64,000 nucleotides of DNA, taken from NCBI GenBank assembly GCA_004322425.1, contig SCVJ01000024.1:1-64000 (forward strand), read 5' to 3'. The notes beneath the pieces were generated by a model. That model was not told where the DNA came from. It did not search any database and saw nothing but the letters and a program-made list of their open reading frames with translations. Made by a program: the position numbers and the translations under genes. Each line of letters starts with the position of its first letter. Position 1 is the stretch's first letter. Positions 18,435-26,756 of this stretch are shown here, piece after piece. Source of the DNA: Chitinophagaceae bacterium. Lineage in GTDB: Bacteria > Bacteroidota > Bacteroidia > Chitinophagales > Chitinophagaceae.

Positions 18435-19763
18435 TTAATATCTGTATTGTTCTGGTTTGTATGGACCCTCTTTTGGAATTCCAAGATAGCTGGCTTGTTC
18501 GGTAGTCAACTCTTCCAAAACAACTCCAACTTTTGCAAGATGTAAACGTGCTACTTTTTCATCCAAATGTTTGGGAAGGACATATACATTGTTTTCATAC
18601 TTGCTATTATTGGTCCAAAGTTCAATTTGAGCCAGCGTTTGATTGGTAAAACTATTGCTCATCACAAAACTGGGATGACCAGTAGCACAACCTAGATTTA
18701 CTAAACGACCTTCTGCTAAAATGATTATTTCTTTTCCGTTAATAGTATATAAATCAACTTGGGGTTTGATTGTATCTTTTGTAGAGCCATAATTGTTATT
18801 CAACCAAGCAATATCAATTTCAATATCAAAATGGCCGATGTTGCAAACAATGGCTTTGTCTTTCATATTGTGAAAATGATCTCCAGTAATTAAATCGCGA
18901 CAACCCGAAGCAGTAACTACAATATCGGCTTCTTTTACAGCATCAATCATTTTCTTAACTTCAAAACCATCCATGGCAGCTTGTAACGCACAAATTGGAT
19001 CAATTTCAGTAACAATTACACGGCAGCCAGCACCATTCAAAGATGCGGCTGAACCTTTTCCAACATCACCATAACCGCCTACTACAGCTACTTTGCCGGC
19101 AAGCATTACATCAGTAGCACGACGAATTGCGTCTACCAAACTTTCTTTACAACCGTATTTATTATCAAACTTCGATTTTGTTACTGAGTCATTTACGTTG
19201 ATTGCGGGAACCGGCAGGGTTCCGTTTGCAACTCTTTCGTACAAGCGGTGAACACCCGTTGTGGTTTCTTCCGAAATGCCTTTTACATGCTGTACAAATT
19301 CGGGATATTTATCCAAAACCATATTAGTTAAATCACCTCCATCATCCAAAATCATATTCAATGGACGATCGGATGATCCAAAAAATAATGTTTGTTCAAT
19401 ACACCAATCCGCTTCTTCTTGTGATTGTCCTTTCCAAGCAAATACACCAATGCCTGTTGCTGCAATTGCTGCTGCTGCATGATCTTGTGTAGAAAAAATA
19501 TTGCACGAACTCCATTTTACTTCTGCTCCTAATGCCGTCAGCGTTTCAATTAAAACAGCTGTTTGAATTGTCATGTGAAGACAACCCGAAATACGAGCAC
19601 CGCTTAATGGTTTGCTTACTCCAAATTCTTGACGAAGTGCCATCAAACCAGGCATTTCTGCTTCGGCAAGTTTAATTTCTTTGCGTCCCCAAGCTGCAAG
19701 ACTAATATCCTTTACTTTATGGGCTATTGAAAAGTCGATTTTTGATGCGGTCATTGTTGACAT
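18435..19763 (-). CDS. ahcY: Adenosylhomocysteinase (SAH hydrolase)
   Basis: This 442-residue NAD-dependent enzyme splits S-adenosylhomocysteine into adenosine and homocysteine, removing the inhibitor of methyltransferases. Visible are [11 protein letters not shown] (residues 91-101), the substrate region [10 protein letters not shown] at 140-149, [11 protein letters not shown] for NAD binding at 229-239, and the C-terminal [12 protein letters not shown] with the cofactor-contacting Lys/Tyr. Length matches the bacterial form. It has its own TACCTTTG promoter inside a perfect inverted repeat, and a strong terminator. Confidence 0.98.
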   Translation of the reverse strand: MSTMTASKIDFSIAHKVKDISLAAWGRKEIKLAEAEMPGLMALRQEFGVSKPLSGARISGCLHMTIQTAVLIETLTALGAEVKWSSCNIFSTQDHAAAAIAATGIGVFAWKGQSQEEADWCIEQTLFFGSSDRPLNMILDDGGDLTNMVLDKYPEFVQHVKGISEETTTGVHRLYERVANGTLPVPAINVNDSVTKSKFDNKYGCKESLVDAIRRATDVMLAGKVAVVGGYGDVGKGSAASLNGAGCRVIVTEIDPICALQAAMDGFEVKKMIDAVKEADIVVTASGCRDLITGDHFHNMKDKAIVCNIGHFDIEIDIAWLNNNYGSTKDTIKPQVDLYTINGKEIIILAEGRLVNLGCATGHPSFVMSNSFTNQTLAQIELWTNNSKYENNVYVLPKHLDEKVARLHLAKVGVVLEELTTEQASYLGIPKEGPYKPEQYRY

Positions 19764-19770
19764 GTAGGTT

Positions 19771-19813
19771 TATTTTTAGAGCGACAAAGGTACAATTATG
19801 TACTCTAAAAATA
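19771..19813. promoter_or_regulatory. Perfect 11-bp inverted repeat flanking the ahcY promoter
   Basis: TATTTTTAGAG (19771-19781) and CTCTAAAAATA (19803-19813) are exact reverse complements separated by 21 bp. Between them, on the minus strand, lies TACCTTTG (positions 19785-19792), a perfect -7 element about 22 nt upstream of the ahcY ATG. The arms are about 32 bp centre to centre, near three helical turns, so a dimeric regulator could grip both sides of the promoter. The binding protein is unknown. Confidence 0.6.
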
Positions 19814-19828
19814 GAATAATTAATGATG

Positions 19829-20320
19829 TTATAATTCCTTTTCCATTACATAATCGGTCATGAAATATCCGTTGCCAATATCAAAATCGGCCGTTTCAAT
19901 AATTGAAAATCCCAAGTTTTCATAAAAGAGTTTTGCTTTGTTTTTACGGTGTACTTGCAATTTTAAAATTTTTCCATTTTCTTTTTTTATTATATCAATA
20001 ATATAATTAATAACATTTTTGCCAATTCCTTTTCCTTGTGCTTGGGGTAAAATATACAAACGATGTAGTTTCCAGATGGAAGTTTCCAGATTACTAAAAG
20101 AAGCATATCCACTTGGCAGTCCATCCTCGTAAAAAAGAAGGTACTGACATTTTTCTTCAGCAAGTTGCTTTTTGATGGATGCTTCACTGTACATCAATTC
20201 TAGCATAAAATCAATCTGCTCTTGTGTAAGTAATGCTTGGTAGGTTTGCGGCCATATTTGTAAACATAAACTTCGAATCAACGGGATATCAACTTCTGTA
20301 GCGTGTTTTATAGTCAACAT
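19829..20320 (-). CDS. GNAT-family N-acetyltransferase
   Basis: This 163-residue protein has the GNAT fold. The acetyl-CoA loop is LPQAQGKGIGKNVINYIIDI at about 93-112, and the C-terminal NKAKLFYENLGFSIIE is typical. The substrate cannot be deduced. It is a single gene between the ahcY promoter region and the divergent outer-membrane metalloprotease-like gene. Confidence 0.85.
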   Translation of the reverse strand: MLTIKHATEVDIPLIRSLCLQIWPQTYQALLTQEQIDFMLELMYSEASIKKQLAEEKCQYLLFYEDGLPSGYASFSNLETSIWKLHRLYILPQAQGKGIGKNVINYIIDIIKKENGKILKLQVHRKNKAKLFYENLGFSIIETADFDIGNGYFMTDYVMEKEL

Positions 20321-20396
20321 AGTTTTTTCAAAATGTAAACGTGATTTAAAAATTCATTGCAAATTAACATGTAACTTTCGCATTATTTTTTTTTGA

Positions 20397-23180
20397 ATGA
20401 AAAAATTACTCGGGGGATTATTACTAATTCAATCTTGCTCACTTTTTTCTCAGCAATTTGGTGGCAATCCGCCATCACTTCAATGGAAAAAGATCGATAC
20501 GGATACCGCTCGTATTATTTTTCCGGTGGGGCTAGATAGCCAAGCCAATCGCATTGCATCTGTGGTTCATTTTTTAGCAGCACAAAATGCTTCCTTGGGT
20601 TCTCGATTACGGAAAGTAAATTTTTTGCTACAAAATCAAACCACTGTTGCCAATGGGTATGCAGGTCTGGGGCCATATCGCAGCGAATTCTTTATGACTC
20701 CATCGATGAATAATTTTGAATTGGGCAGTCTTAATTGGATAGATGCATTGGCGGTTCATGAATATCGGCACGTGCAACAGTATAATAATTTTCGGCAAGG
20801 AGCTGCCGATGCTGCATATCATTTTTTTGGAGAAGATGGGTTATCGTTAGCCGTTAATGCTGCTGTACCGGATTGGTTTTTTGAAGGCGATGCGGTTTAT
20901 AATGAAACCGTTCAAACGCAACAAGGAAGAGGTCGGATTCCATTTTTTACTAATCAATACAAAGCATTGTGGGAGGGAAATAAAAAATATTCCTGGATGA
21001 AATTACGTAATGGCTCGTTGAAAGATTATGTGCCTTCTCATTATCCACTAGGTTTTTTATTGCTTCATTACGGAAATGAAAAATATGGAACTGATTTTTG
21101 GAAAAAAGTAACAGGTGATGCCGTCAATTTTAAAGGAGTTGTATATCCATTTCAAAATGCTATCAAAAGATATGCAGGTGTTTCTTTCCAGCAATTCAGA
21201 GAAAATGCATTTAGTTACTTTCAGAAATCAGATTCCAGTAAAAGCAATTTACAATTGCAACCAACTGAGCATTCATTCTCCAATTTTACATATTATACAG
21301 ATTATTTTTTCCCTTTCCAACTGGAACAAGATTCAATGCTGTATTTAAAAAGCAGTTACCGTAATCGTCCTCAGTTTTTTATAAAAGATAAAACAGGTGA
21401 GCATTTCCTTTGCGAAAAAGATATTTCCCTTGATGAATATTTCAGTTTTCGAAATGGAAAAATTGTTTATGCAGCTTATCAACCCGATATCCGGTGGGGG
21501 TGGAGAAATTTTAGCAACCTAAAAATTATTGATATACAAACAGGGGTACAAAAAACAATAACACACAAAGCAAAATATTTTTCTCCCGATATATCTAATT
21601 CTGGCAATAAAATAGTTGCTGTACAATATGATGCGAATGGAAAATGTGAATTGCATATTTTAGATGCCAACAACGGTGCTATTTTAAAACGCATTGCCGA
21701 TACATCCATTAGTTTATTTACGGATCCCAAGTTTATAGATGAAAATTTCGTTGTGGCCGCTATTAGAAATCACGATGGGCGGATGGCTTTAGTAAAAGTT
21801 AAAATAGAGGATGGAAGCGTAGTTCCGCTCATTCCACTTTCTTACAATGTGTTGGGATTTTTATCAGTTGATAAAAATAAAATTTATTTTACGGCATCGT
21901 ATTCCGGAAATGATGAATTGTATGCGATGGATCTTTCATCACAAAAAATCTATCAATTAACCAATACTTCTTTGGGTAATTATTTTGTTTCAGCAAAAAA
22001 GAATTCCATAACATTCTCAGGTTTTAATGCTAATGGTTATCAGTTGCGGCAATCTTTATTGACAGATTTACTTTGGAAGGAAATAAATCCCAGCCAACTT
22101 TCTAATAGCACAAATAATAATTTAATTAGAGGAATTAACGGGAACGCTACCCATAAATTAACCGAAATTTCGCATAGAGATTTCGTCAGTAAAACGTATC
22201 GAAAAACAACTAATTTTTTCAATTTTCATAGCTGGCGGCCTAATTATGAAGATCCGGAATTAACTTTTTCTCTTTACGGAGAAAATGTGTTGAATACTTT
22301 TCAAAGTGATTTATATTATCTCTATAATCAAAATGATCGCACAAATGCTGTTGGTTTCAACGCAGTTTATGGAGCTTTGTTTCCATTCCTTTCTGCTGGT
22401 ACTCAGTTAACGTTGAATAAAAAAAGCGATTCACTTCGTTGGAATCAATTGGATAGTAGGGTGGGTTTTTCTATTCCTTTAAATTTTACATCAGGAAGAT
22501 TTTTTAGATACTTGAATTTTGGCAGTAATTATTTTTTAAGGAACGAATTTTATAAATCAACAACTTCTTCAACTATAAATTTTTCGTATCTCTCACATTT
22601 TATTACTTATAGCCAGCAGCTACAAAAAACAAAGCAGGATATTTTTCCTAAAAAAGGTATTGCCGTTTCATTGCATCGAACCCAAGCCCTTACTCGTTAT
22701 TCAGCTTATCAGTTTATTGGATCGGCAAGTGTCATGTTGCCGGGTGTTGTCAATAATCATCATTTAATTCTAAATGGTTCTTTTCAACAAAGAGATACTT
22801 TGAATCCCGGATTATTTAGTAATCGTTTTTCTTATTCGCGGGGATTTACAAAATATTATTTTTCAAGAATGTGGCGAGTGAGCAGTAATTATCATTTCCC
22901 ACTTTGGTTGCCCGATTGGGGAGTAGGGAATATAGTTTACATATCACGCATTCGAGCCAATGCATTTTATGATTACACTAAGCTGTATTCTAGAAATAAG
23001 CTGCAAACTATAAATCAACGAAGTGCCGGCGGAGAAATTTATTTCGACACAAAATGGTGGAATCAGCATCCATTAACTTTCGGTATTCGCTTCAGTTATT
23101 TGTTGGATAACGATTTAAGTACAGGCATGAAAGGCAGAAAAATTGAGCTTATTTTACCCTTAAATATTATTCCTAAATAA
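20397..23180 (+). CDS. Large exported protein: HEXXH metallopeptidase-like, propeller and barrel domains
   Basis: This 927-residue protein has a signal peptide ending near SLFSQQ. Residues 28-270 look like a gluzincin-type peptidase: H121-EYR-H125 followed by DWFFEGDA with E163 as a possible third ligand. Residues about 300-600 contain repeated strand motifs of a TolB/WD40-like propeller (YFSPDISNSGNKIVAVQYD, KIYFTASYSGNDELYAMD). Residues about 630-927 are rich in aromatic beta strands and end like an outer-membrane barrel. I infer a surface-anchored protease or peptide-processing protein. I do not recognise a named family for the whole chain. Confidence 0.65.
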   Translation: MKKLLGGLLLIQSCSLFSQQFGGNPPSLQWKKIDTDTARIIFPVGLDSQANRIASVVHFLAAQNASLGSRLRKVNFLLQNQTTVANGYAGLGPYRSEFFMTPSMNNFELGSLNWIDALAVHEYRHVQQYNNFRQGAADAAYHFFGEDGLSLAVNAAVPDWFFEGDAVYNETVQTQQGRGRIPFFTNQYKALWEGNKKYSWMKLRNGSLKDYVPSHYPLGFLLLHYGNEKYGTDFWKKVTGDAVNFKGVVYPFQNAIKRYAGVSFQQFRENAFSYFQKSDSSKSNLQLQPTEHSFSNFTYYTDYFFPFQLEQDSMLYLKSSYRNRPQFFIKDKTGEHFLCEKDISLDEYFSFRNGKIVYAAYQPDIRWGWRNFSNLKIIDIQTGVQKTITHKAKYFSPDISNSGNKIVAVQYDANGKCELHILDANNGAILKRIADTSISLFTDPKFIDENFVVAAIRNHDGRMALVKVKIEDGSVVPLIPLSYNVLGFLSVDKNKIYFTASYSGNDELYAMDLSSQKIYQLTNTSLGNYFVSAKKNSITFSGFNANGYQLRQSLLTDLLWKEINPSQLSNSTNNNLIRGINGNATHKLTEISHRDFVSKTYRKTTNFFNFHSWRPNYEDPELTFSLYGENVLNTFQSDLYYLYNQNDRTNAVGFNAVYGALFPFLSAGTQLTLNKKSDSLRWNQLDSRVGFSIPLNFTSGRFFRYLNFGSNYFLRNEFYKSTTSSTINFSYLSHFITYSQQLQKTKQDIFPKKGIAVSLHRTQALTRYSAYQFIGSASVMLPGVVNNHHLILNGSFQQRDTLNPGLFSNRFSYSRGFTKYYFSRMWRVSSNYHFPLWLPDWGVGNIVYISRIRANAFYDYTKLYSRNKLQTINQRSAGGEIYFDTKWWNQHPLTFGIRFSYLLDNDLSTGMKGRKIELILPLNIIPK

Positions 23181-23190
23181 TTGAATAGAA

Positions 23191-25821
23191 TTAAAGTGTG
23201 GCAATACTTTCTTGTAATAATTTAATCCTTGCTTCTGCATCTGATTTTTTCTTGCGCTCCGAATTTATAATTTCTGGATTTGCATTATTGACGAACTTAT
23301 CGTTGTTCAGTTTTTTTTCTACACTTCCTAAAAAGCCAATTTGATAATTCAATTCTTTTAATAAATCTTCTTTTTGAATTGACTTGTCAAGTTGTTTTTC
23401 TGTAGTAATAAAAAATTTATCTTGTTGTACTACGGCGGTAATGCTGTCTGAAACAGGTTTTGATACAAAATGGACAACCGATGCATTTACTTGCTTCGCA
23501 AGTATGTCTTTAAAAATTGTAAAATTTTCCTGTTTTTCTGTTTGAATAGATAATGTAATTGCATCTTTTGGAAATAACTTGTTTGAATTTTTCGAATCAC
23601 GAATAGTGGTAATTACTGTTTGCAACAATTGCCCTTGGTGACTTAGATGTGTTGAAATTATTTTATTTGGCAACGATTGTCGAATGGTAAGGTCGTTGCC
23701 TTCTTTTCTTTCGCTCAACAAATGATAAATATCTTCTGTAATAAAAGGCATGAAAGGATGCAAAAGATGCATCAGTTCTTCAAAGAAGTAAATTGTTTTT
23801 TGATAAACGAGGGAGTTAACGGGTTCATTCATTCCTGGTTTTACCCATTCCAAATACCAACTGCAGAAATCATCCCATATCAACGAGTAAATATTTTTTA
23901 GTGCTTCACTAAGTTTGAAATCTTTATAAAGTCCTTCCAGTTCTGATTTTGCTACGGTTAATCTATTTTCAAACCAGTCGATTGCAAACTGTACATTTAT
24001 TGCATCTTGTTTTTCTGAACTAATTTTTGCTTCCCAACTTTTTATCAACTTCAATGCATTCCACATCTTGTTGGTAAAATTTCTTCCTTGTACATTACTA
24101 CTTTCATCCCAGAGTAAATCATTTCCGGCAGGAGAGGAAATCATAATTCCAAATCGAATGGCATCGGCGCCGTAAGTGTCAATCAACGCTAATAAATCGG
24201 GTGAGTTACCCAAGCTTTTACTCATTTTCCTTCCTTGTTTATCCCGAACTATTCCTGTGAAATAAACTTCATTAAAAGGTTTTTGTCCTTTGAATTCGTA
24301 ACCAGCCATTATCATTCTTGCTACCCAAAAGAAAATAATTTCGGGAGCTGTTACTAATGTATTTGTTGGATAATAATATTTAAAATCAGCATTATTGGGA
24401 TTGCTCATTCCTTTAAAAACCTCCGAAGGCCAAAGCCAGGAAGAAAACCAAGTGTCCAAGCAATCTTCATCTTGTTTCAAATCAGTGAGTTTCCATTTCT
24501 TTGGGAAATCTTTTACTAATAATTGTAATGCTTCTTCTTTTGTTGCTGCCACTGTAAAATTTCCATCGGGAGTGTACCAAGCCGGAATTCTATGTCCCCA
24601 CCAAAGCTGGCGACTGATGCACCAATCTTTAATATTTTCCATCCAATGACGGTACAAATTTTTAAATTTTCCGGGATAGAATTTTATTTCATCATCGAGT
24701 ACAGCCGTTAAAGCTGGGGAAGAAATTTTTTTCATATCCACCCACCACTGCAGGCTTAATCTCGGCTCAACAACAGCATCTGTCCTTTCACTAAATCCTA
24801 TTTCGCTGGTATAGTCTTCGATCTTTTCAATGATTCCTTTTTCTTGTAATTCGGAAACAATTTTTTTACGCGCAACAAACCGATCTTCTCCAATATAAAT
24901 TTTAGCAGATGCATTTAGTGTTCCGTCTTCATTAAAAATGTCAATGATTTCTAACTTATGCTTTAATCCCAATTGATGATCATTAACGTCGTGTGCCGGC
25001 GTAATTTTTAATGCACCGGTTCCAAATTCCATTGTTACATATTCATCTGTAATAATGGGAATGCGACGATTGATTAAAGGAACAAAAGCAAATTTTCCGT
25101 GTAAATGTTTAAATCGTTCGTCATTTGGATGCACACAAATTGCCGTATCGCCCATAATAGTTTCCGGGCGAACAGTAGCAATTGTGATGTGTTCTTCTTT
25201 TGAAGAATCGAGTTTGTAGTTTAAAAAATAAAGTTTTTGCTGAGTTTCTTTTCGAATAACTTCTTCATCGCTCAACGCCGTTTTTGCTTTTACATCCCAA
25301 TGAATCATTCGCTTGCCGCGATAGATATATCCTTTTTGGTAAAATTGACAAAAAACATCGATGACGGATTTATAATAATCATCATCCATTGTAAAACTAG
25401 TGCGCTCCCAATCCAAGCTACAACCCAATTTTTTTAATTGATCCAGAATTATGCCGCCATATTTTTCTTTCCATTCCCAAGCATATTTCAAAAATTCTTC
25501 TCTGCTTAAAGACGCTTTTTGAATTCCTTTTTCGCGGAGCATCTGTACCACTTTTGCCTCAGTTGCAATAGATGCGTGATCGGTTCCTGGAACCCAACAA
25601 GCATTTTTTCCATTCATTCTTGCACGACGAACGAGAATATCTTGTATTGTATTATTGAGGCAATGGCCCATGTGCAAAACACCGGTTACATTGGGCGGGG
25701 GAATGACTACAGTATGAGGCTCACGGGCATCCGGCTCACTATGAAAATATTTTTTATCAAGCCAATGTTTATACCATTTTTGCTCCGCAGACTTAAACTC
25801 AAAATTTTTACTCAGTTCCAT
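23191..25821 (-). CDS. valS: Valyl-tRNA synthetase
   Basis: This 876-residue class I synthetase charges tRNA-Val. The HIGH motif appears as HMGH at residues 50-53 and KMSKS at about 532-536. The CP1 editing domain sits between them and a coiled-coil arm of about 65 residues closes the protein (INSERKKKSDAEARIKL). Length fits the family. Two tRNA-Val genes lie only 0.5-1 kb away, which may be coincidence. Its 3' end lies 10 nt from that of the convergent outer-membrane protease-like gene. Confidence 0.97.
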   Translation of the reverse strand: MELSKNFEFKSAEQKWYKHWLDKKYFHSEPDAREPHTVVIPPPNVTGVLHMGHCLNNTIQDILVRRARMNGKNACWVPGTDHASIATEAKVVQMLREKGIQKASLSREEFLKYAWEWKEKYGGIILDQLKKLGCSLDWERTSFTMDDDYYKSVIDVFCQFYQKGYIYRGKRMIHWDVKAKTALSDEEVIRKETQQKLYFLNYKLDSSKEEHITIATVRPETIMGDTAICVHPNDERFKHLHGKFAFVPLINRRIPIITDEYVTMEFGTGALKITPAHDVNDHQLGLKHKLEIIDIFNEDGTLNASAKIYIGEDRFVARKKIVSELQEKGIIEKIEDYTSEIGFSERTDAVVEPRLSLQWWVDMKKISSPALTAVLDDEIKFYPGKFKNLYRHWMENIKDWCISRQLWWGHRIPAWYTPDGNFTVAATKEEALQLLVKDFPKKWKLTDLKQDEDCLDTWFSSWLWPSEVFKGMSNPNNADFKYYYPTNTLVTAPEIIFFWVARMIMAGYEFKGQKPFNEVYFTGIVRDKQGRKMSKSLGNSPDLLALIDTYGADAIRFGIMISSPAGNDLLWDESSNVQGRNFTNKMWNALKLIKSWEAKISSEKQDAINVQFAIDWFENRLTVAKSELEGLYKDFKLSEALKNIYSLIWDDFCSWYLEWVKPGMNEPVNSLVYQKTIYFFEELMHLLHPFMPFITEDIYHLLSERKEGNDLTIRQSLPNKIISTHLSHQGQLLQTVITTIRDSKNSNKLFPKDAITLSIQTEKQENFTIFKDILAKQVNASVVHFVSKPVSDSITAVVQQDKFFITTEKQLDKSIQKEDLLKELNYQIGFLGSVEKKLNNDKFVNNANPEIINSERKKKSDAEARIKLLQESIATL

Positions 25822-25915
25822 AAGGTGGGCAAATTTACCTTGTTTTGTGTAGAATGAAAAAGCTGTTTTGTTGGAGAATTGAATGAGGTGTCATTCAATA
25901 AATGAACGAGAATAA

Positions 25916-26218
25916 TTAAGTAACAATAGATTCAATCGAAACACAAATACCTCTTTCTGAAATGGCATCGCATTGAGGTTTTAAGTCGTTATAGTCGCCA
26001 TTTTTTACTGCGTATTTCCCTTGCGTGTGAATAAGCAATGCACATTGTTCTGCTTGCTCTTTTGTATGACCACACACTTCCACCAAGGTTTCAATTACCC
26101 AATCAAATGTATTAACATCATCATTCCATACAATAAGTTGATAGGAGGCAGCCGTATTGGTCAACAAATCAGTTTCTTGTTTTTCTCTGGTGTCGGTATT
26201 TTGAAAATGGGGATTCAT
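25916..26218 (-). CDS. clpS: ATP-dependent Clp protease adaptor ClpS
   Basis: This 100-residue adaptor has a flexible N-terminus and the core YQLIVWNDDVNTFDWVIETL, then CGHTKEQAEQCALLIHTQGKY. ClpS docks on the N-domain of ClpA or ClpC and delivers N-degron substrates to ClpP. A TAAATTTG element on the minus strand (26226-26233) lies just ahead of the ATG, implying a very short 5' leader. It diverges from tRNA-Val(UAC). The partner ATPase is not in this window. Confidence 0.93.
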   Translation of the reverse strand: MNPHFQNTDTREKQETDLLTNTAASYQLIVWNDDVNTFDWVIETLVEVCGHTKEQAEQCALLIHTQGKYAVKNGDYNDLKPQCDAISERGICVSIESIVT

Positions 26219-26280
26219 GGAACAACAAATTTACTGCAAATATTTTTCAATAATCCTTCTCAAAACTATTCCAAGTCCCC

Positions 26281-26288
26281 TATCTTTG
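26281..26288 (+). promoter_or_regulatory. Promoter -7 element for tRNA-Val(UAC)
   Basis: TATCTTTG matches TAnnTTTG exactly and lies 13 nt upstream of the tRNA 5' end. The -33 position is only a weak match. Confidence 0.6.
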
Positions 26289-26301
26289 CACTCCTTAAAA
26301 A

Positions 26302-26376
26302 GGGAGTTTAGCTCAGCTGGTTCAGAGCATCTGCCTTACAAGCAGAGGGTCGGCGGTTCGAACCCGTCAACTCCCA
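26302..26376 (+). tRNA. tRNA-Val (anticodon UAC)
   Basis: The cloverleaf is complete. The acceptor is GGGAGTT/AACTCCC, the D arm GCTC-GAGC, and the anticodon stem TCTGC/GCAGA with loop CTTACAA giving anticodon UAC at positions 34-36. The T arm is GGCGG-TTCGAAC-CCGTC. The discriminator is A and CCA is not encoded. A terminator follows immediately. The last 28 bases of the gene are repeated 329 bp downstream beyond the GIY-YIG gene. Confidence 0.95.
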
Positions 26377-26381
26377 CAAAA
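26349..26381 (+). repeat. Left copy of 33-bp direct repeat (tRNA-Val 3' end)
   Basis: The repeat runs from the variable loop of tRNA-Val(UAC) through the T arm and acceptor strand plus five following bases. It is identical at all 33 positions to 26678-26710. Together the copies bracket the GIY-YIG gene, like att sites of an element inserted at a tRNA 3' end. Confidence 0.85.
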
Positions 26382-26405
26382 GATCTCAACTAGAGGTCTT
26401 TTTTT
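26381..26405 (+). terminator. Intrinsic terminator of tRNA-Val(UAC)
   Basis: AGATCTC, loop AACTA and GAGGTCT (7 bp with one G-U pair) are followed by six T. It ends 2 nt before the GIY-YIG start codon, so the nuclease gene lies directly behind a terminator. Confidence 0.8.
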
Positions 26406-26407
26406 AT

Positions 26408-26665
26408 ATGTGGACTTTTTATATTCTATACTCCGGTGCGAAAAATTCTTATTATATCGGATTCACGGGTGGCTTGCTATTAGAAAGACTTCGAAAACAT
26501 AATACACACCACAAAGGGTTTACAGGTAGTGTTGGCGATTGGGAAGTAAAATATACAGGGGTTTACCAAGCAAAAGAAGAAGCAACCAGGCGAGAACGAC
26601 AAGTAAAAAAATGGAAAAGCCGAAAACTGGTGGAAAAGCTCATTGGTTCAAAGCACTCCGACTGA
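26408..26665 (+). CDS. Small GIY-YIG endonuclease whose 3' end overlaps a tRNA relic
   Basis: This 85-residue protein is a stand-alone GIY-YIG domain. Motifs are FYILYS (4-9), YYIGFT (15-20), the catalytic Arg region LERLRKHN (R27) and EATRRERQVKKWKSRK with the metal-binding Glu near 63. Such small nucleases are common in Bacteroidota and their role is unclear. The last residues, KLIGSKHSD, are translated from sequence resembling the D arm and anticodon stem of a tRNA. No TAnnTTTG promoter lies between the tRNA terminator and this gene, so it may depend on read-through. The direct repeats on both sides suggest it arrived as a small insertion. Confidence 0.85.
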   Translation: MWTFYILYSGAKNSYYIGFTGGLLLERLRKHNTHHKGFTGSVGDWEVKYTGVYQAKEEATRRERQVKKWKSRKLVEKLIGSKHSD

Positions 26666-26705
26666 TAAGTCGGAGGAGTCGGCGGTTCGAACCCGTCAAC
26701 TCCCA
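26638..26705 (+). pseudogene. tRNA relic (lacks a matching 5' acceptor strand)
   Basis: From GCTC at 26638 the sequence follows tRNA-Val: the D arm (GCTC, TGGTTCA, AAGC), an anticodon-type hairpin CTCCGAC-TGATAA-GTCGGAG, then a T arm and 3' acceptor identical to tRNA-Val(UAC). The seven bases where the 5' acceptor strand should be (26629-26635) match only 3 of 7. The anticodon loop has an extra base if a normal 5-bp stem is drawn. It is therefore unlikely to be a working tRNA. The D-arm and anticodon part doubles as the coding end of the GIY-YIG gene. Confidence 0.7.
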
Positions 26706-26710
26706 CAAAA
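26678..26710 (+). repeat. Right copy of 33-bp direct repeat (tRNA 3' end)
   Basis: Identical to 26349-26381. It contains the T arm and 3' acceptor of tRNA-Val(UAC). Recombination between the two copies would remove 329 bp, including the nuclease gene, and leave tRNA-Val(UAC) intact. Confidence 0.85.
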
Positions 26711-26756
26711 AATGAAGGGTTTAAGAGGATAAAGACTTCTTAAACATATTTTCTTC

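Noticed and set aside
19764-19828. SAH or SAM riboswitch in the ahcY leader
   Set aside because: The predicted 5' leader is only about 15 nt, too short for an aptamer; the inverted repeat spans the promoter and is better read as a DNA site.
26638-26705. Second tRNA gene with GAT-like anticodon (Ile)
   Set aside because: The 5' acceptor strand does not pair with the 3' strand and the anticodon loop has an extra base; listed as a relic instead.
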